64,000 bases of DNA, from assembly GCA_028284495.1 (NCBI GenBank), contig JANQRP010000035.1, positions 62,001-126,000 on the forward strand. Direction: 5' to 3'. A model generated the notes under the pieces. That model saw only the letters and a program-made list of their open reading frames with translations. It was not told where the DNA came from and made no database searches. The position numbers and the translations under genes are program-made. The stretch is from Longimicrobiales bacterium (GTDB lineage Bacteria; Gemmatimonadota; Gemmatimonadetes; Longimicrobiales; Gaopeijiaceae). Shown piece after piece: positions 18,401 through 28,044 of this stretch (its first letter is position 1; every line of letters begins with the position of its first letter).

Positions 18401-18699
18401 TCGTTCCGGAGGCGGGTGACTGCCCCGACACCGACGCCGGTGGTACCGGTGACGGTGGTGGTACGAACGCGCCCGGGTCGTTCCTCCAGACGCTTACTGC
18501 GGCGGACGGGACGTACTCCTTCAGCGGTCTCCGCGAGGGCGTGTACAACCTCATCATCGTCTCGGCCTCCGGGTCGGACAGTGATGGTGCGTTCATCGGC
18601 GGTCTGACGACCGGTAACGGGATCACCGCCGAGTCGTTCGTTCTCTTCATCGACGGCACGCTCGATCTCGAGCAGGTCGACTTCATCCTGGACAACTGA
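15424..18699 (+). CDS. Large multidomain surface lipoprotein with regulatory-like (prealbumin-fold) domains
   Basis: A 1091-residue protein with a lipoprotein signal (MKRLKYFALAALVAFAAC, lipid on Cys18); the five codons ahead of this ATG in the same frame add nothing to the signal. At least five carboxypeptidase-regulatory or SdrD-B-like beta domains can be seen, each with a GxV-GATV and a GxYxFxxLxxGxY pattern: about residues 34-85, 120-170, 205-275, 810-900 and 945-1085. The middle (about 300-790) is rich in Asp, Asn, Thr and Val and has no domain I recognise. Codon use leans to GGT, CGT and GTT more than its neighbours, as in highly expressed genes. It stands alone between a sigma-54-type promoter and a strong terminator. 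A structural or adhesive role on the surface is inference. Confidence 0.75.
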   Translation: MKRLKYFALAALVAFAACEEGNESVVPEPDTGTISGTVTVDGIGLAGVTVTLTPTGATTTTAANGDYSFSDVEAGAYTVAISGTPSDAAFSTTSKAAVITTDGQVIDVDFSGSYIRTSAISASVSVPGVGAIAGATVSISGMESASQVTGASGTATFSGLRAGAYTVSAALGAAAAALYDLNVNSFNVQLDVDELEAVAFVATPKTISTITGRMYIDEVSKNNQYDPANEENLTIADVDIVIEGVSVGVFDTIQTDANGEYELNGLPAANYRISLDTSPFNGAVSLGTPNDVVITLGVADTEVVDFGFDIIEQRIVIGAFLGADEDNGPSGVPSRVEEIPGVDIDLYTTAQAANNAPGAGFLDDANTGSSGLTTITFDRADDTDPFGGPSDNVVFAIVGGLPAAFAGLVQNGEGVIEVPFPAKDSIVTSDDVFDYLNSSVTISFLAQETDGDTYANVGTRLETDTTVFTASVANTDAAGMVYYDLTATGTYYARVRTEIWPAFVANDDIPFPPNGVLPLTYPFTQTPNPAAPSADDAGSWLEFEYDGTSLPTDTVFIGHNDINWDNVRLRGRAYREANEIQNYQSGVDPLTGVQVMNVQLQWDSAGTWVDFGLPIVPPNLDGGFGNGAVPSGLDFRYNANTNNNVPPSDWAVLDDTTVNFSADGSDQAVDVCPLRDVGTMSYPTCGTFAVKSQNNTLTLDVAYRDDTTVPNGTQVRVFSPDSTIQGRFLQGVNEVDDAIFTTVGGSITVTGVREGYYVAVPVDDAPSEIFFASTNGGEKDTEVRGQAVAAVVAATTPNGAVAPRSFHAFRGDAVVSGVVVNDRDQDGNTIDNNEALIGATVSIYADDVGGASVNADSLIATATVGLDGSYSFDNLLTQRYLVRATAPSGETVIAAGSTTGTYTVTTRADHPSGDPDREINDITPTTLPYWNYGTDMVVNPSDPGEQNSYFTFLFNNGTVSGTAINDETGGAASPVTIQIVRCATYDAAEDVPLVPEAGDCPDTDAGGTGDGGGTNAPGSFLQTLTAADGTYSFSGLREGVYNLIIVSASGSDSDGAFIGGLTTGNGITAESFVLFIDGTLDLEQVDFILDN

Positions 18700-18710
18700 T
18701 GAAGTGATGG

Positions 18711-18774
18711 ACGAGAAAGCCTCCTAGGAGGTTCGCCCCCCGTCCCGGGTCACCGGGGCGGGGGGTTTTCTCGT
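18711..18774. terminator. Strong bidirectional terminator between convergent genes
   Basis: The core stem is CCCCCCGTCCCGG (18736-18748) with CCGGGGCGGGGGG (18753-18765), 13 pairs with one G-T, a four-base loop GTCA, and TTTTC after it. An outer stem adds ACGAGAAA (18711-18718) with TTTCTCGT (18767-18774), and a 12-bp palindrome CCTCCTAGGAGG (18720-18731) sits in the left arm. The A-rich left flank allows it to work from both strands, ending the lipoprotein gene and the minus-strand purine block that ends at add. Confidence 0.9.
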
Positions 18775-18835
18775 TGTGGGCAGGCCCACACCGGGCGGCG
18801 TGGAGTGAGGAAGGAGGCCCCGCGTGGTGCGGCGA

Positions 18836-19876
18836 TCAGTCCTCGGTGATCAGGCCGAGAAGGGCGAGCTCGCGGTCGACCGACGCGAGCAGATCCCACT
18901 TCCGATCGAGCGGAAGGAAGGCGTGCTCGAAGCCCGTCCGAGTCACGGTGGCGAGTTCGCTCGGCGTGAACCCGAGGTGCCGGTGTGCGAGCTCGTACTC
19001 GCGGGTCAGGGTCGTGCCCGACACCAGCCGGTTGTCCGTCGCCAGAGAGACCGGGATTCCGAGGTCGTAGTAGCGACGTACGGGATGCGCCGCGATGCTC
19101 GCGGCCACCCGGGTCTGCACGTTGGACGTGAGACAGACCTCGAGGCAGATGCGGTGGTCGCGGACGTACCGCTCCAGCCCGGGGTCCTCGTGGAGACGCG
19201 TCCCGTGCCCGATCCGATGGGCCCGTCCCTCGATGAGTGCCTGCCGGATGGAGTCGGTGCCCCAGGCCTCGCCCGCGTGCACGGTGCGGGAGAGGTCGCC
19301 GCGGGCGGCGACGGTGAACGCCTCCGCATGATGGGCGGCCGGATGCCCCGCCTCGCCGGCCGCCAGATCGAAGGCGACGACGCCCTCATCCCGGTGGGCG
19401 ACGGCGAGTTCGGCCAACTCGACCGAGGCGCGGGCTTCGAGGTGCCGCAGCGCGCACACGATCACGCCCCACGAGACGCCGGTCTCGTCCGCGGCGCGCC
19501 GAAGTCCCCGGATGGGGGCCAGAAGCGCCTCGTCGAGGGCCAGGCCACCTTCCCTATTCAGCAACGGACACCAGCGGACCTCCACGTGCCGGACGTTCTC
19601 GGCGTGGTGATCGAGAGCGAGTTCGTAGGCGATCCGCTCGAGGGCGTCCGCGTCCTGCATGACCGACAGGGTCCAGGCGAACCGCTCGAGGTACGCCTCG
19701 AGATCGGCCGCGTCGTTCGCCACCATCGCGCGCGCGAGCCCGTCGGAATCCTGCGCGGGTAGATCGACGCCGCGATCCCGCGCGAGCTCAAGCATCGTGT
19801 CGGGCCGCAGGCTTCCGTCCAGATGGACGTGGAGTTCGGCCTTCGGGAGCGCGCGCAGCAGGTCGGAGATGTTCAT
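18836..19876 (-). CDS. add: Adenosine deaminase
   Basis: A 346-residue zinc-dependent TIM-barrel amidohydrolase that deaminates adenosine and deoxyadenosine to inosine forms in purine salvage. Zinc and catalytic residues are His16 and His18 of HVHLDGS, His200 and Glu203 of HAGE, His221/His224 of HRIGHG and Asp281 of SLATDNR. The TDNR form is common in actinobacterial and related Add proteins in place of TDDP. ATG 19876 begins the family homology; the longer open frame upstream has none. It is last in the minus-strand purine block, 55 bases after purF. Some relatives deaminate aminodeoxyfutalosine or adenine instead, so the substrate is likely but not certain. Confidence 0.88.
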   Translation of the reverse strand: MNISDLLRALPKAELHVHLDGSLRPDTMLELARDRGVDLPAQDSDGLARAMVANDAADLEAYLERFAWTLSVMQDADALERIAYELALDHHAENVRHVEVRWCPLLNREGGLALDEALLAPIRGLRRAADETGVSWGVIVCALRHLEARASVELAELAVAHRDEGVVAFDLAAGEAGHPAAHHAEAFTVAARGDLSRTVHAGEAWGTDSIRQALIEGRAHRIGHGTRLHEDPGLERYVRDHRICLEVCLTSNVQTRVAASIAAHPVRRYYDLGIPVSLATDNRLVSGTTLTREYELAHRHLGFTPSELATVTRTGFEHAFLPLDRKWDLLASVDRELALLGLITED

Positions 19877-19931
19877 GCGGACGGCTCCCGGTCGGCCCAC
19901 GGCGGGATGCACCGGACCCGCACCCGACCCA

Positions 19932-21383
19932 TCAGCAGATCGGCCCGCGGTTCCCCGGCGCGAAGCCCTTGTCCACGTCGACGAGGGGGGCCGGATAGTC
20001 ACCCGAGAAGCAGGCGTCGCAGAACGGCCCGGCCTCCGAGACCGCGTCGAGCATGCCGTCCAGCGAGAGGTAGCCGAGCGAGTCGAGGCCGAGTTCCTCC
20101 CGAATCTGCTGCACGTCGCGGGAGGAGCCGATGAGCTCCTCGCGCGAGGGCATGTCGATGCCGTAGAAGCACGGGTGCTGGACCGGGGGAGAGGCGATCC
20201 GCATGTGGACCTCCTTCGCGCCGGCGTTACGGAAGAACTTCGCGAGCGACCGCGACGTGGTCCCACGGACGAGCGAGTCGTCCACGACGATGATCCGCTT
20301 CCCGTCCACCACCTCGCGCACCGGGTTGTACTTCATGCGGGCGCCGAAGTCGCGATCGGCCTGGGACGGCTTGATGAACGTCCGCCCCACGTAGTGGTTC
20401 CGGAGCAGCCCCAGCTCGTATGGGATGCCGCTTTCCTCGGCATAGCCCAGCGCCGAGGAGTTCGCGGAGTCCGGTACCGGAATGACGCATTCGGCCTCGA
20501 CGGGATGCTCCCGAGCGAGTTGCCGGCCGAAGCGACGCCTCGCGCGGTCCACGCTCACACCCCAGAGGCGCGAGTCGGGCCGTGCGAAGTACACGAGTTC
20601 GAAGACGCAGGGGGCGTGGCGGTCGGCCGGCTCGAGCGGGCGCAGGTTCTGGACGACGCCGTCTCGGATCTTCAGCACCTCGCCCGGCTCCACGTCACGC
20701 ACGTAGTCCGCCCCGACGATGTCGAGCGCGCACGTCTCCGATGCCACCACGGCGCCGTCGCCGAGGCGGCCCAGGACGAGCGGTCGGAAGCCCCTCGAGT
20801 CCCGTGCGGCATACAGCGTGTCCGCCACGGAGAACACGATCGAGAAGGACCCCTCGAGGTGGGAGAGCGCGTCGTCCACCTTGTGGTCGATCGTTTCGTG
20901 CCGTGAGCGCGCCATGAGGTGGACGATCACCTCCGAGTCGTTGGTCGACTGGAAGATGGCGCCGTCCTCGACGAGCCGTCGGCGGAGGTCGATCGCGTTG
21001 GTGAGGTTTCCGTTGTGAGACACGGCGAGGTCGCCGTCTGCGTAGGTGGCCACGATCGGCTGCGCGTTCCGCGCGCCTCCGCCACCGGCGGTCGAGTAGC
21101 GCACGTGGCCAAGCGCCGTCGAGCCCACCAGTCGCTGGATCGCTTCGGGGCCGAAGACGTCCGAAACGAGGCCGAGGTCCTTGTGCACCCGGGCCGTGCC
21201 GTCATCGTCCACCGCGACGATGCCGGCCGCCTCCTGTCCACGGTGCTGAAGCGAATAGAGCCCGAGGAACGCGAACTCGGCGGCGTTCGGCACACCCGAG
21301 AAGCCTACGACTCCGCACTCCTCGTGGGGACGGTCGTCCGCGTCCGCTGGGCGGATCGCCTGGACGGTGGAGAGAGGCTTCAC
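19932..21383 (-). CDS. purF: Amidophosphoribosyltransferase
   Basis: The first committed enzyme of purine synthesis, joining ammonia from glutamine to PRPP. It is the Bacillus-type enzyme with a propeptide and an iron-sulphur cluster: the catalytic N-terminal Cys is Cys23 in HEECGVVGF, exposed after processing, and cluster-type cysteines occur in ETCALD, HPCFYGID and GPFCDACFSG. The PRPP-binding loop reads IIVVDDSLVRGTTS. GTG 21383 gives 483 residues with a 22-residue propeptide and sits 29 bases after the purL stop; a longer frame would reach into purL without homology. No good ribosome site is visible, so the start is the less certain part. Confidence 0.93.
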   Translation of the reverse strand: MKPLSTVQAIRPADADDRPHEECGVVGFSGVPNAAEFAFLGLYSLQHRGQEAAGIVAVDDDGTARVHKDLGLVSDVFGPEAIQRLVGSTALGHVRYSTAGGGGARNAQPIVATYADGDLAVSHNGNLTNAIDLRRRLVEDGAIFQSTNDSEVIVHLMARSRHETIDHKVDDALSHLEGSFSIVFSVADTLYAARDSRGFRPLVLGRLGDGAVVASETCALDIVGADYVRDVEPGEVLKIRDGVVQNLRPLEPADRHAPCVFELVYFARPDSRLWGVSVDRARRRFGRQLAREHPVEAECVIPVPDSANSSALGYAEESGIPYELGLLRNHYVGRTFIKPSQADRDFGARMKYNPVREVVDGKRIIVVDDSLVRGTTSRSLAKFFRNAGAKEVHMRIASPPVQHPCFYGIDMPSREELIGSSRDVQQIREELGLDSLGYLSLDGMLDAVSEAGPFCDACFSGDYPAPLVDVDKGFAPGNRGPIC

Positions 21384-21412
21384 CTGAGGTTCACTCGTGG
21401 GCGGAAGACGGA

Positions 21413-23745
<2,333 letters not shown>

Positions 23746-23749
<4 letters not shown>

Positions 23750-24453
23750 CGGCCCGCTCCGGCGCCCGCGGCGAGCGAGGCGACGAGCGACTCGAACAGC
23801 GGAACTCCGTCCTCGGACCCGAGCAGCGCCTCCATCGCGCGTTCGGGATGCGGCATCATGCCCATGACGTTCCCGGACTCGTTCACGATGCCCGCGATGT
23901 TGGCGGTGGATCCGTTCGGGTTGGAGTCGGACGTCGCCTCGCCGTGCGCGTCCACATAGCGGAAGAGGACGAGGTTCTCGCCCTCGAGGTGGGCGAGGGT
24001 CTCCTCGTCCGCGCGGTAGTTCCCCTCGGCGTGTGCGAGCGGCACACGGATCACCTGGCCCGGCGAATACGCACTCGTGAACGGCGTGTCCGTGCGCTCG
24101 ACCCGCATCCGGCAGTCCTCGCTCTGGAAACGGAGGCTCTCGTTCCGGATGAGCGCGCCCGGCAGAAGGCCGGCCTCACAGAGGATCTGGAAGCCGTTGC
24201 AGATGCCGACGACCGGCCCGCCCGACGCGGCGAAGGACACGACGTCCTCCATGATCGGGCTGAACCGCGCGATCGCGCCGGCCCGCAGGTAGTCGCCGTA
24301 GCTGAACCCGCCCGAAAGCATCACGGCGTCGATGCCGTCGAGGTCGCGGTCACGATGCCAGCGGAACTCGGGGTTTCCGCCGACCTGCTTCACCGCCTGG
24401 TAGAGATCGTAGTCGCAGTTGGACCCGGGAAAGGTGACGACGGCGACCCGCAT
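23746..24453 (-). CDS. purQ: Phosphoribosylformylglycinamidine synthase subunit PurQ (glutaminase)
   Basis: A 235-residue class I glutamine amidotransferase that gives ammonia to PurL. The triad is Cys85 in [11 protein letters not shown] with His and Glu in the C-terminal MPHPERAM; the oxyanion strand is [20 protein letters not shown] 24453 starts the family homology ([16 protein letters not shown]). Its start overlaps the purS stop by one base (TGATG) and its stop overlaps the purL start by four, so the three subunits of the complex are translated as a chain. Confidence 0.96.
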
Positions 24454-24725
24454 CAGCCGGCCTCCGTCGTGCCCGTCTCGACCCGGTCGATCTCGAAGTT
24501 CTCGGTCACCGGATTCGCCAGGAGCTTCTCGCACATCGCCGTCGCCTCGGCGCGGGCCGCCTCCTCGGAGTCCGCCTCGAGCTCGAGGTGGATCGCCTTG
24601 CCGACCCGCACGTCATCCACGTCGGACCAGCCGAGGGAGTGGAGGGCGTGGTGGATGGCTTTTCCCTGCGGATCGAGGATGCCGGGGCGGGGAGTCACTC
24701 GAATCTCGAGGCGGTACGTCGTCAC
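24453..24725 (-). CDS. purS: Phosphoribosylformylglycinamidine synthase subunit PurS
   Basis: The 90-residue structural subunit that links PurQ to PurL. It shows the family pattern of an N-terminal strand ([22 protein letters not shown]), HSLG near residue 30 and [13 protein letters not shown] near 40-52, ending in [12 protein letters not shown] 24725 overlaps the pssA stop as GTGA. Length is typical (80-90). The tail ETGTTEAG is not conserved. Confidence 0.94.
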   Translation of the reverse strand: MTTYRLEIRVTPRPGILDPQGKAIHHALHSLGWSDVDDVRVGKAIHLELEADSEEAARAEATAMCEKLLANPVTENFEIDRVETGTTEAG

Positions 24726-25594
24726 GCGTCGTTCTCCGGGGAGAAACGCCCGGATCTGGCCGGGCCGGGGTTGATTTCACCGTAGTCCACCGCCCGCGCC
24801 GACACGTCGTCGTAGTCCTCCTCCTCCTCGTCGAGGAGGGGGTCACGCTCGGGGAGCCGCTCCAGCAGTCCGAACAGGACCGACTTGAGCAGACCCCACG
24901 TCACGTACAGGACGAGAGCGGAGAAGAAGTAGTATCGCGGAATCGTGACGGCGAGGAAGAGCAGGGTGAGGATCCACGCCGTGGTGAGGAGACCCTTCCG
25001 CGTCCGGAAGCCGATGCGGGGTACCTTGGCGTACGGCACGTGGCTCATCAGGAGCACGCCGAGCAGCACCATACCGATCCCCACGATGTCTTCCCACGGC
25101 CAGTCCACGAGCCAGGTCTGGAAGAAGGGTGTGAGGCTGAACGGGTACCACGACGCGATGAGCATGCCCGCGGCAGGCGAGGGGAGCCCGTTGAAGTGGC
25201 TTCGCGCCTCGCCGCCCTGCTCGACGTTGAATCGGGCGAGCCGCACCACGACCGCGGTCACGTAGACGTACGACAGCGCCCAGCTCCAGCCCGCGTCGAA
25301 GAAGAAGATCTCGTACGCGATGATGCCGGGCGCGACGCCGAAGGAGATCGCGTCCACCAGCGAGTCCAGCTCGGCGCCGAAGCGGGACCCGGTCCTCGTG
25401 AACCGCGCGACCCGGCCGTCCAGCATGTCCAGAATCCCGGCGATGATGATGAACCATCCGGCCCATTCGAAGTCGCCGCGGGTCGCCGCGACGATGCCGT
25501 AGATCCCGAAGAACAGGTTTCCGAGCGTGAACGCCGACGGAAGGATGATGATGCCCCGCTGCATGCGGGGCTCGGGCCGGCGGCGGTCGATCAT
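24722..25594 (-). CDS. pssA: CDP-diacylglycerol--serine O-phosphatidyltransferase
   Basis: A 290-residue membrane enzyme that joins serine to CDP-diacylglycerol to make phosphatidylserine, the precursor of phosphatidylethanolamine. The CDP-alcohol phosphatidyltransferase signature DG-x2-AR-x8-G-x3-D-x3-D is complete in LDMLDGRVARF...GAELDSLVD (about residues 54-79), with helices around it and more after 170. The C-terminal 40 residues are acidic (LLDEEEEDYDD) and specific to this protein. ATG 25594 overlaps the purC stop as ATGA; a second ATG ten codons later is possible. A phospholipid gene coupled on both sides to purine genes is unusual. Confidence 0.9.
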   Translation of the reverse strand: MIDRRRPEPRMQRGIIILPSAFTLGNLFFGIYGIVAATRGDFEWAGWFIIIAGILDMLDGRVARFTRTGSRFGAELDSLVDAISFGVAPGIIAYEIFFFDAGWSWALSYVYVTAVVVRLARFNVEQGGEARSHFNGLPSPAAGMLIASWYPFSLTPFFQTWLVDWPWEDIVGIGMVLLGVLLMSHVPYAKVPRIGFRTRKGLLTTAWILTLLFLAVTIPRYYFFSALVLYVTWGLLKSVLFGLLERLPERDPLLDEEEEDYDDVSARAVDYGEINPGPARSGRFSPENDA

Positions 25595-26547
25595 GACGTG
25601 GCGCCCGACGTCGGAGGGCTCCAGTCGTCGAGGTCGACCCCCGTGACCCGCCGGAACGCCTCCAGGTAGCGGGCGGTTGCGGCGTCCACCACATCGCCCG
25701 GGAGGTTCGGTGGCGGGGGCTGCTTGTCCCAGTCGTCGAGCGCGTCGAGCCAGTCGCGGATCGGCTGCTTGTCGAGCGACGGCTGGCCACGGCCCGGCTC
25801 CCACGACTCCTCCGGCCAGAAACGTGACGAGTCGGGGGTCATGACCTCGTCGATGAGAACCACCCGGCCCGCCTCGTCGAGTCCGAACTCGAACTTGGTG
25901 TCGGCGAGGATGATCCCGCCCAGGCGCAGCGCGTCGCGGCCGAAGGCGTAGATCTCGAGGGCGCGGCGGCGGAGCTCGCCGGCGAGGTCCTCTCCGAGCA
26001 GGGAGACGACGTGATCGAAGGTGATGTTCTCGTCGTGCCCCTCCTGCGCCTTGGTGGCGGGCGAGAAGATCGGCGGGTCGAGCGGGTCGCTCTCGCGAAG
26101 CCCCGACGGAAGCGGCTCGCCCGCGAGGGTGCCGCTGTCGCGGTACTCCCGCCACGCGGATCCCGAGAGGTAGCCGCGTACCACGCATTCCACGAGCACC
26201 GGTTCGGTCCGCAGGACGAGCATCGCGCAGCGCGACCAGGCGTCGCGGGACGCGGCGAGCTCCGGGTGCGCGGCGACGATCTCGTCGTCGTGCGCGGTGA
26301 TGAGGTGGTGCCGGAGGCCGAGTTCCCGGTGGAGGCGGTCGAGCCACCAGACGGTGATCTGCGTCAGGACCTCGCCCTTCCGCGGTATGGGCTGAGGCAG
26401 CACGACGTCGAAGGCGCTGACCCGGTCGGACGCGACCATGAGCAGGCGGTCCGGCCCGACCGCGTACACGTCGCGCACCTTCCCGCGCCGGAAGAGGGGA
26501 AGATCGATCGTGTGGGGCCGGCGCGTGTGCGCGTTGTCCCCGCTCAT
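25591..26547 (-). CDS. purC: Phosphoribosylaminoimidazole-succinocarboxamide synthase
   Basis: A 318-residue SAICAR synthetase, which joins aspartate to CAIR with ATP. Motifs include LFRRGKVRDVYAVG (ATP site), LMVASDRVSAFDVVLPQPIP, VVRGYLSGSAWREY and LADTKFEFGLDEAGRVVLIDEVMTPDSSRFWP. It is the longer form (about 300 residues) seen in yeast and many bacteria, with a C-terminal helix region, rather than the 237-residue enterobacterial form. Start and stop overlap purB and pssA by four bases each. Confidence 0.95.
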   Translation of the reverse strand: MSGDNAHTRRPHTIDLPLFRRGKVRDVYAVGPDRLLMVASDRVSAFDVVLPQPIPRKGEVLTQITVWWLDRLHRELGLRHHLITAHDDEIVAAHPELAASRDAWSRCAMLVLRTEPVLVECVVRGYLSGSAWREYRDSGTLAGEPLPSGLRESDPLDPPIFSPATKAQEGHDENITFDHVVSLLGEDLAGELRRRALEIYAFGRDALRLGGIILADTKFEFGLDEAGRVVLIDEVMTPDSSRFWPEESWEPGRGQPSLDKQPIRDWLDALDDWDKQPPPPNLPGDVVDAATARYLEAFRRVTGVDLDDWSPPTSGATS

Positions 26548-27983
26548 ACCCGAACCTCCGGAGGCCCGACGCGGTCGCGGGCTCCGGCGAGATGTCGGTC
26601 GAGCACGGGCCGTACCGTGTCCTCGAGCATCCGGTCCACCTGCTCGGGTGCCCGACCGACGAACCGCTGCCCGTCGATGAGCGCGTGGATCCGGTCCGCC
26701 GACATGCCGAAGGCGTCGTCGGACGCGATCCGCTCGACGAGATCCGAAGGCCGACCGGCCTTCATCTCTCCCGCCGCGGCCAGGGCGTGCCGACGGATGC
26801 GCTCGTGCAGGTCCTGCCGGTCTCCGCCGGCCTTCGTCGCCTGCATGAGGAGCGTCTCGGTGGCCATGAAGGGCAGGTGTTCGGCGAGGTTCTTCGCGAT
26901 TACCGCGGGATTCACCACGAGCCCGCGCGCCACGTTCTCGGCCAGGACGAGCGCGCCATCGAGCGCGAGGTAGGCGTCCGGGATCGACAGTCGACGATTG
27001 GCCGAGTCGTCGAGCGTCCGCTCGAGCCACTGGGTCGCGGCGGTGAACGCCGGATCCTGCGCGAGCACGATGACGTGGCGGGCCAGGGCACCGATCCGCT
27101 CGGCCCGCATCGGATTGCGCTTGTACGGCATGGCGCTGGAGCCGATCTGCTCGGACTCCCACGGTTCCTCGACCTCGCGGAGGTGCGCGAGGATGCGCCA
27201 GTCGTGCGACATCTTCGAAATGGACGTCGCGATGCCGGCGAGCGTCGACTGCAGGGCCTGGTCCACCTTCCGCGTGTAGGTCTGCCCGGACACGGGGTAC
27301 GTCTCGCGGAATCCCATACGCTCCCCGACGGCGCGGTCCAGCGCATCCACCTTGTCGTGGTCGCCCAGGAGCTCGAGGAACGAGGCCTGCGTGCCAGTGG
27401 TGCCGCGCACACCGCGGAACCGGAGCGTGTCGAGGCGGAAGTCGAGCTCCTCCACGTCGAGCACCAGATCCTGCAGCCAGAGCGTGCACCGCTTGCCCAC
27501 CGTGGTCGGCTGCGCGGGCTGGAAGTGCGTGTAGCCGAGCGTCGGGAGGTCGCGGTACTCCCGCGCGAACGCCGCGAGCGCCTCGATGCACAGCACCACG
27601 CGGTCCCGGATCAGCTGGAGGGCATCGCGATGCAGGATGAGGTCGGTATTGTCGCCGATGAAGGCGGAGGTGGCGCCGAGGTGGATGATCCCGGCGGCCG
27701 CGGGCGCGTCGTCTCCGAACAGGTGGACGTGCGCCATCACGTCGTGCCGGAACCGCTTCTCGTACTCCGCCGCCTTGCCGAGGTCGATCGAGTCGAGCGC
27801 GCCCCGCATCTGCTCGATCGCGTCGTCCGGGATGTCGAGCCCGACCTCGCGCTCGCTCTCGGCCAGGGCCAGCCAGAGCCGTCGCCAGGTACCGTACCTG
27901 TGCGCCGGCGAGAAGACCCTCTGCATCTCGCGCGATGCGTAGCGGTCGGTGAGGGGGTGGCTGTAGCGGTTCGGGTCGGTCAT
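26544..27983 (-). CDS. purB: Adenylosuccinate lyase
   Basis: A 479-residue fumarase/aspartase-superfamily lyase acting twice in purine synthesis, on SAICAR and on adenylosuccinate. The signature loop GSSAMPYKRNPMRAE lies at about 280-294 with the catalytic serine, LPTLGYTHFQPAQPTT holds the catalytic His, and HLGATSAFIGDNTD precedes it. The fold and length fit the eukaryote-like PurB (about 480) rather than the 430-residue Bacillus type. ATG 27983 begins the homology; the longer open frame adds only Arg/Pro-rich sequence. It is coupled to purC by an ATGA overlap. Confidence 0.95.
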   Translation of the reverse strand: MTDPNRYSHPLTDRYASREMQRVFSPAHRYGTWRRLWLALAESEREVGLDIPDDAIEQMRGALDSIDLGKAAEYEKRFRHDVMAHVHLFGDDAPAAAGIIHLGATSAFIGDNTDLILHRDALQLIRDRVVLCIEALAAFAREYRDLPTLGYTHFQPAQPTTVGKRCTLWLQDLVLDVEELDFRLDTLRFRGVRGTTGTQASFLELLGDHDKVDALDRAVGERMGFRETYPVSGQTYTRKVDQALQSTLAGIATSISKMSHDWRILAHLREVEEPWESEQIGSSAMPYKRNPMRAERIGALARHVIVLAQDPAFTAATQWLERTLDDSANRRLSIPDAYLALDGALVLAENVARGLVVNPAVIAKNLAEHLPFMATETLLMQATKAGGDRQDLHERIRRHALAAAGEMKAGRPSDLVERIASDDAFGMSADRIHALIDGQRFVGRAPEQVDRMLEDTVRPVLDRHLAGARDRVGPPEVRV

Positions 27984-28044
27984 GGGGCGTCGTGGAGAGC
28001 GGCCGGTGCGCTGGTGCGCGGGGGGCGAGCCGCGGACACGCGCC

